Shown here: piece after piece, positions 60,226 to 64,000 of the stretch
How the letters are laid out: the number at the start of each line of letters is the position of its first letter
How positions within the stretch are numbered: position 1 is the stretch's first letter
From: Erythrophleum ivorense
Lineage: Eukaryota > Streptophyta > Magnoliopsida > Fabales > Fabaceae
DNA length: 64,000 bases
Assembly (NCBI GenBank): GCA_026724425.1
Contig: JAIUCV010000003.1
Coordinates: 50,780,477 to 50,844,476, forward strand
Direction: 5' to 3'
Notes under the pieces: model-generated
Databases searched by the model: none
What the model saw: the letters and a program-made list of their open reading frames with translations, nothing else
Told to the model about the DNA's origin: nothing
Made by a program: the position numbers and the translations under genes

Positions 60226-63203
60226 TGTAACACCCCAAAATTAATTAAGGTGTTAATCATGGTTTTAGATTAATTAGGAATAATTAATATGGAATAATCA
60301 GGTAAATTAAGTAAATGGAAATTTTGGAAAGTTAAATTATTAATATGGGTTTGAGATTTAATTAGGATAAAAATTTCATCTGGACCCAAATTAATGCAAG
60401 AGATCATGATAAGAGGCTAATGGAAGCCCAATAAGCTAGGTGCAGACCCAATTTAATTCAATGTGATAAAAGCCCGAGATCCACCTTGTATAGGCTTTTA
60501 TGTATGACCCAATAACCCTTGTGCAATCCCAAAACCTTTGAGCTTTTAAAACTTGTTCTGGCCCAATTGAATTTCAGTAGCCCAATGCATAAGAGCTGGC
60601 CCAACAAAGCTAAAATCTGAAGCCCAAATGGAGTTAGACCTTAGAGTAACCTATGAATGGAGTTAGACCTTAGAGTAACCTATGACCCACATTTGACCTA
60701 ACTAAAACCCAACTAAAATCCTAATACTTCAGCCACTTCTTCATTTGCTGAAACACAAACACATATGAAAATTCGGAGTTCCAAAGGAGGCTCTAGGGTT
60801 CTTGACATATTTCCACATTTTTCCACTTTTAGAGCAAGATTTAGCCAAGGTAATAGTTATATAACTTAATCCTCTCATCTTTTCCTTCATTTTGGTCTAA
60901 TTATTTTTCATTTGGAGTATTTTCACTATACCTAAAATCTAAAATGTGGTTGTTTGAGATTTCTTAGTGAAATTCGTAGGTTGAGGCTAAGGCTGACATT
61001 AGCTAAGTATAAACCCTCCATTTTGATGCTTTCTTTGCTAGTTTGAGACCCCTATAGCTGATTTGTAATATAGGTGTTAATTTTGTACAAATTTACTTAG
61101 GATTTTGAGTGAAATATTGAGGTTTCTGGTAGAAGACACATCAATCTGAATTTAAGACTTGTAGTGGCTGGGTAAGTGATCTTTAGGTAGCCATTAGCAT
61201 TTTAAATTCCTTGGGTACTTATTGCAATTGTTAATGATAAATTAGAGTAGTAATTCTCTGATGCTATGATTATAGGGAGATTTTTGTACCATTGGTGGTT
61301 GTTGTAATTGTCTATAAGTGAGGTAACCGGGTTTACATTAATTCCATTCATATATCTATTTTAATTTCATATTTGCTGTACATGAATGATTTAAAATGTT
61401 GAATGAATTGATTGGCTATCTATTATACTATGTTGGACCCAGCAAGTTAATGGTGGAGCTATGGTACGGCTGCCACCCGTGCATGTGCTTCGATTGAACA
61501 CCGGGTTATGATCAAACCCCAGATGCACTGAGCCCTAGTTGTGCTCAATGGGGAGTAGGTGCCGTGGACGGGCCTCTTATGGTGTTAATGGCCTTTAACA
61601 TGTGGAAATATGATTGCTAGTATGGGATAGTAATCATGATAGCCTAATTGTTTCATTTACTGATATGATTAGTATTTTTCTGATGCTTATGTGAAATTAT
61701 GCATGTATGCTAATTAAATTGGAATATATGATGGAAATACCTTGGTTACTGAGATTCGTATCTCATCCCGTTTTATGGGATTAATATTTCTGGTGAAGAT
61801 TCTTCGAGTAAGGATAAGGGGAAGCAAGTGGATGAAAATCCATGAGCTCCGACATATGGGGAGAAGGCTACACTTAGGCTAACTTATTTAGTATAGATGC
61901 TAAATTTTGTATTTCTTATTGTATAGCATCATCATGTATTTATGTTGCCAAGTGTAGGCTCTTATATTTTGATTACCTAGGATGTATTCATTGAGCAGTT
62001 AGACCTCGTCTTAGCTTGACATCAGATGTATGAACCCATAACACTTGACATATGAATTTTATTGAATTTATGGTATGGTATACTGTTGAAAATATAATTA
62101 TGTGATGCATTAGATGTTGATATAAATTATTGGTATATGAAATCTCTAATGGAATGTATATTCAATGTTAATTGATGTTAGCTCATAAATTCTCGTTGTT
62201 AGTACTCTATGGATTTGCTTATATGGAATGGTAGGAGGAATGGAAATTAACATTCAAGTATTAAATTGGTAATGGTAGAATAGCTAGGCAAAAAGGGTAG
62301 ATAAATACTATTAGAGTCACTTAAAATGAGAGAAAGTGGTCCTCGAGTGTTCCTAAGATAGGGATTGGAGTGTAGGAGACAAAATTTAAGAGAGGTAGTT
62401 ATGGGAGAGAGTTACGCCGCGGCCAAGAAGGCTTCGCCATGGCCAAACAAGTAATAAAATTGAAAGGCACCACTACATAAGTAATCGCGCCACGGTGCAA
62501 GAGAAGAAAATTGGCCTGGGGAGTGAAAGTGGTGGGGAGCGCCACAACTTGATAAATCTCGCTGCGGTGTAAAGCAAAAAAAAATCCCCTAGGAGGGTGA
62601 CAGAACAGAAACTCACCGCGGTGTATTAGGTCCTGTCATGGCGCGAGTCGGGGAAACTCGTTGAGAGTTGTGCAGTAGCAAAACTCACCGCGACACAAGG
62701 GTGTTCTGCCAAGGTGAGGATCATGAGATGTGGGACAGTAGCTCCAGGAGGCATTTCCATCGTGGCACCATGTAGGCCAGTTGCGACGATGGTCTAACTC
62801 GCCGCGGTGAAATGTGCGAAAATTGCCCAATGATTCCAGTACCTATCTTAGTTGCGGTGTGAATGGTCGGGGCTATGACGTAAGACTCCAAACTCCTACT
62901 TTTAGCCTTGAAACCCCAATTTCTTCAATGGTAATGCTAAGGAAGGATATAAGAATACTTGTGGGAGGTTTTTGTATATTGAAACTGATGAATGGTGAAT
63001 TACAAACCCCTCATGATGTTATAATTCTTTTATGGTAATTCTCACCTTTGTAGTTGTTTAGTTGACGATCCTAATAACATCAAGGTTTAAATTTCCCTAC
63101 ATGTTTCTAATGTAATAAAATATAATGACTCCAAAACTTGATCACCAAGTATTAATTGCATATTTAACTATAATTACCATGTTTAGAAGTTAGGGTCGTC
63201 ATA
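60226..63203 (+). mobile_element. Solo LTR H, nested in gag of element F
   Basis: Starts TGTAACACCCC and ends GGGTCGTCATA, about 2.98 kb, with GAATG on both sides (60221-60225 and 63204-63208). The match extends two more bases (TAGAATG), so an end at 63201 with a 7-bp repeat is an alternative; I favour the 5-bp TSD with a terminal ACA changed to ATA. It carries the dyad TGAGATTCGTATCTCA at 61750-61765. The dyad context (CTCATCCC) and the AAGGTAAT block near 60855 suggest + orientation. It differs strongly from the other LTRs here. Confidence 0.82.
62411..62864 (+). repeat. GC-rich palindrome cluster with CCGCGG cores in LTR H
   Basis: Repeated forms include CTCACCGCGGTGTA, CTCGCCGCGGTGAA, ACGCCGCGGCC, TCGCCATGGCC, CGCCACGGTG, CTCGCTGCGGTGTA and TTGCGGTGTGAA. 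The consensus resembles CTCGC-CGCG-GTGAG, i.e. the arms of the CTCGC-TATA-GCGAG palindromes in A and G around a different core. The block is strikingly GC- and CpG-rich against an AT-rich LTR. Confidence 0.8.
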
Positions 63204-63878
63204 GAATGTATGCTACAGATATAGTAGGCCAGGACATATGGCTAGGGACTACACACAAGCTCCCCAGCAGTTGTCTCAATAGAGGGAGACAACTCTTGCT
63301 CCCAGATCTTAGACCTGGGATAAAGTCTTTACCCTGATACAATAGGAGGCTAGCCGGTCCTCAAATATGATCTAAGGTACTATTATGATAAATGATTTTT
63401 TTTGTGACTGCTTTATTTGATTCAGGCTCTAGCCACTCTTTCATATCATATGACTATGTTAGGAAGTTGAATATGAGTATGCATACATTACCCTATGACT
63501 TGCATGTATCTACCCCTACAGGAAATCGAGCCATTACCTCCCCTGCTTGTTTAAATTATGCTGTCTAGTTTAATCATTGCAACACTACCTTTGATTTGAT
63601 ATGTATGCCCCTTGTTGACATTAATTTGATCATTGATATGAATTAGATGTTTGTAAATAATGCCATACTCGATTGTTCCCATAAATGTACTACTTTACCT
63701 AAATGTGGGATTGTACCTAATATGAGGACTAAGTTATCTGTTATGACCACCTCCCAGGTTGAGAGGTCTCAGGGTATGGTGGTCAGAGATACCTAGTTTT
63801 CTTTTAAGTTCAAGCTGAGGTAGAAAAGGGCATAGAGGAAATTCTAGTAGTGAGAGAGTTCCTTGAGGTATTTCCTAA
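63204..63878 (+). pseudogene. Zinc-knuckle remainder and protease of element F (broken)
   Basis: After H the knuckle codons continue, followed by a Gln-rich linker. The protease active site LFDSGSSHSFISYDYVRK, with canonical D-S-G, lies at about 63407-63460. The usual GMNW block is changed to DMN followed by a stop (TAG for TGG) near 63640. A frame shift occurs near 63770 after SQVERSQG. The reading ends at the FLEVFP block, where another insertion begins. Confidence 0.85.
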
Positions 63879-64000
63879 TAGTCCGTTTGGTTCAACGGAG
63901 GGGAGGGGAGATTATTGTTTAGTTCAAGAAAGAAAGGGAGGGGAGGGGAAATAATTATATTTGGACAAATTTACCCTTATATTATTTTAATTTTTTAATA
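63879..64000. mobile_element. Start of an unidentified insertion in element F pol
   Basis: Homology to the protease-RT linker stops after GAGGTATTTCCTAA. The next sequence begins near TAGTCCGTTTGGTTCAA and contains two blocks of GGGAGGGGAGGGG-like sequence (about 63898-63910 and 63944-63958) before an AT-rich part. The GTCCGTTTGGTTC type of start is common among small non-autonomous plant DNA elements, but the other end lies past the window, so class and size are unknown. Confidence 0.5.

Larger units (their letters stand above)
52636..64000 (+). mobile_element. Element F: Ty3/gypsy retrotransposon, 5' LTR to protease (continues past the window)
   Basis: Nested in LTR E. It has a 5' LTR (52636-59015, split by solo LTR G), a primer site, gag (split by solo LTR H), and protease, and is then interrupted near 63879 by another insertion. 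Its gag N-terminus matches that of element B. RT, integrase and the 3' LTR must lie past the window end, so its TSD (left flank CCACC) cannot be checked. Confidence 0.85.

Noticed and set aside
62636..63038. Short frames in the GC-rich block of LTR H
   Set aside because: They are a side effect of local GC content lowering stop frequency; no homology is recognised.
60226..63203. LTR H placed on the minus strand
   Set aside because: A minus reading would put the palindrome cluster near the LTR start as in A and G, but the dyad context and the AAGGTAAT block agree with +, so I kept + with moderate confidence.
1..64000. CRISPR arrays, bacterial operons, rRNA and tRNA genes
   Set aside because: The repeats found are degenerate LTR arrays without regular spacers. 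Only tRNA-complementary primer sites were found, not tRNA genes.

Overview
This window looks like nuclear DNA from a flowering plant, probably a eudicot, in a gene-poor and heterochromatin-like stretch. It is AT-rich. I find one intact protein-coding gene, a Kunitz-type (soybean trypsin inhibitor family) protein at 2473-3099 on the + strand. By my boundaries about 58 kb of the 64 kb is LTR-retrotransposon DNA. I see no bacterial operons, CRISPR arrays, rRNA genes or convincing tRNA genes.

Layout. (1) 1-4222 is host DNA with the Kunitz gene. (2) 4223-14286 is a complete but dead Ty3/gypsy chromovirus-like element on + (element T), with 2.5-kb LTRs, TSD ATTTG on both sides, an initiator-Met-tRNA primer site and a polypurine tract. 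(3) 14478-19510 is a solo LTR on - (J, TSD AGCAT), split by a solo LTR on + (I, 15713-18396). (4) 19756-46086 is a complete Ty3/gypsy element on + (A, TSD CTCTC). Its integrase is split by a second complete element on - (B, 26252-41927). B's own 5' LTR is split by a solo LTR on - (C, 34679-38289, TSD CTAGC). (5) 46092 to about 47391 is host DNA without visible genes. (6) From about 47392 to the window end is a third nest: LTR E (+), split by solo LTR D (-, 48545-52201, TSD CACTT) and by element F (+, from 52636 past the end). F's 5' LTR is split by solo LTR G (-, 53210-56101) and its gag by solo LTR H (60226-63203). A further, unidentified insertion enters F's pol near 63879. In all I count twelve insertion events.

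All the coding elements share one gag-protease-RT-RNase H-integrase order, a PBS for initiator Met tRNA, and an integrase tail ending in an EEATWE-type motif. This fits Ty3/gypsy chromoviruses of the Tekay/Del type. None is intact. In element T gag-pol stays in one frame from 6989 to 11737 but carries about 19 stop codons. Where the conserved residue is recognisable most are CAG to TAG, CGA to TGA or TGG to TAG/TGA, as expected from long-term cytosine methylation and deamination. Element B is the best preserved, with an intact FIDD polymerase motif and CCHC knuckle, but two of its three integrase catalytic positions are changed.

The most interesting structure not explained by ordinary annotation is inside the LTRs. 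Three short features recur across LTRs that are otherwise very different: (i) a dyad of the form TGAG...CTCA; (ii) a degenerate array of roughly 30-bp units carrying AAAAGTC and GTGAGGC; (iii) clusters of palindromes of the form CTCGC-TATA-GCGAG, with a variant in H that keeps the arms but changes the core to CGCG.
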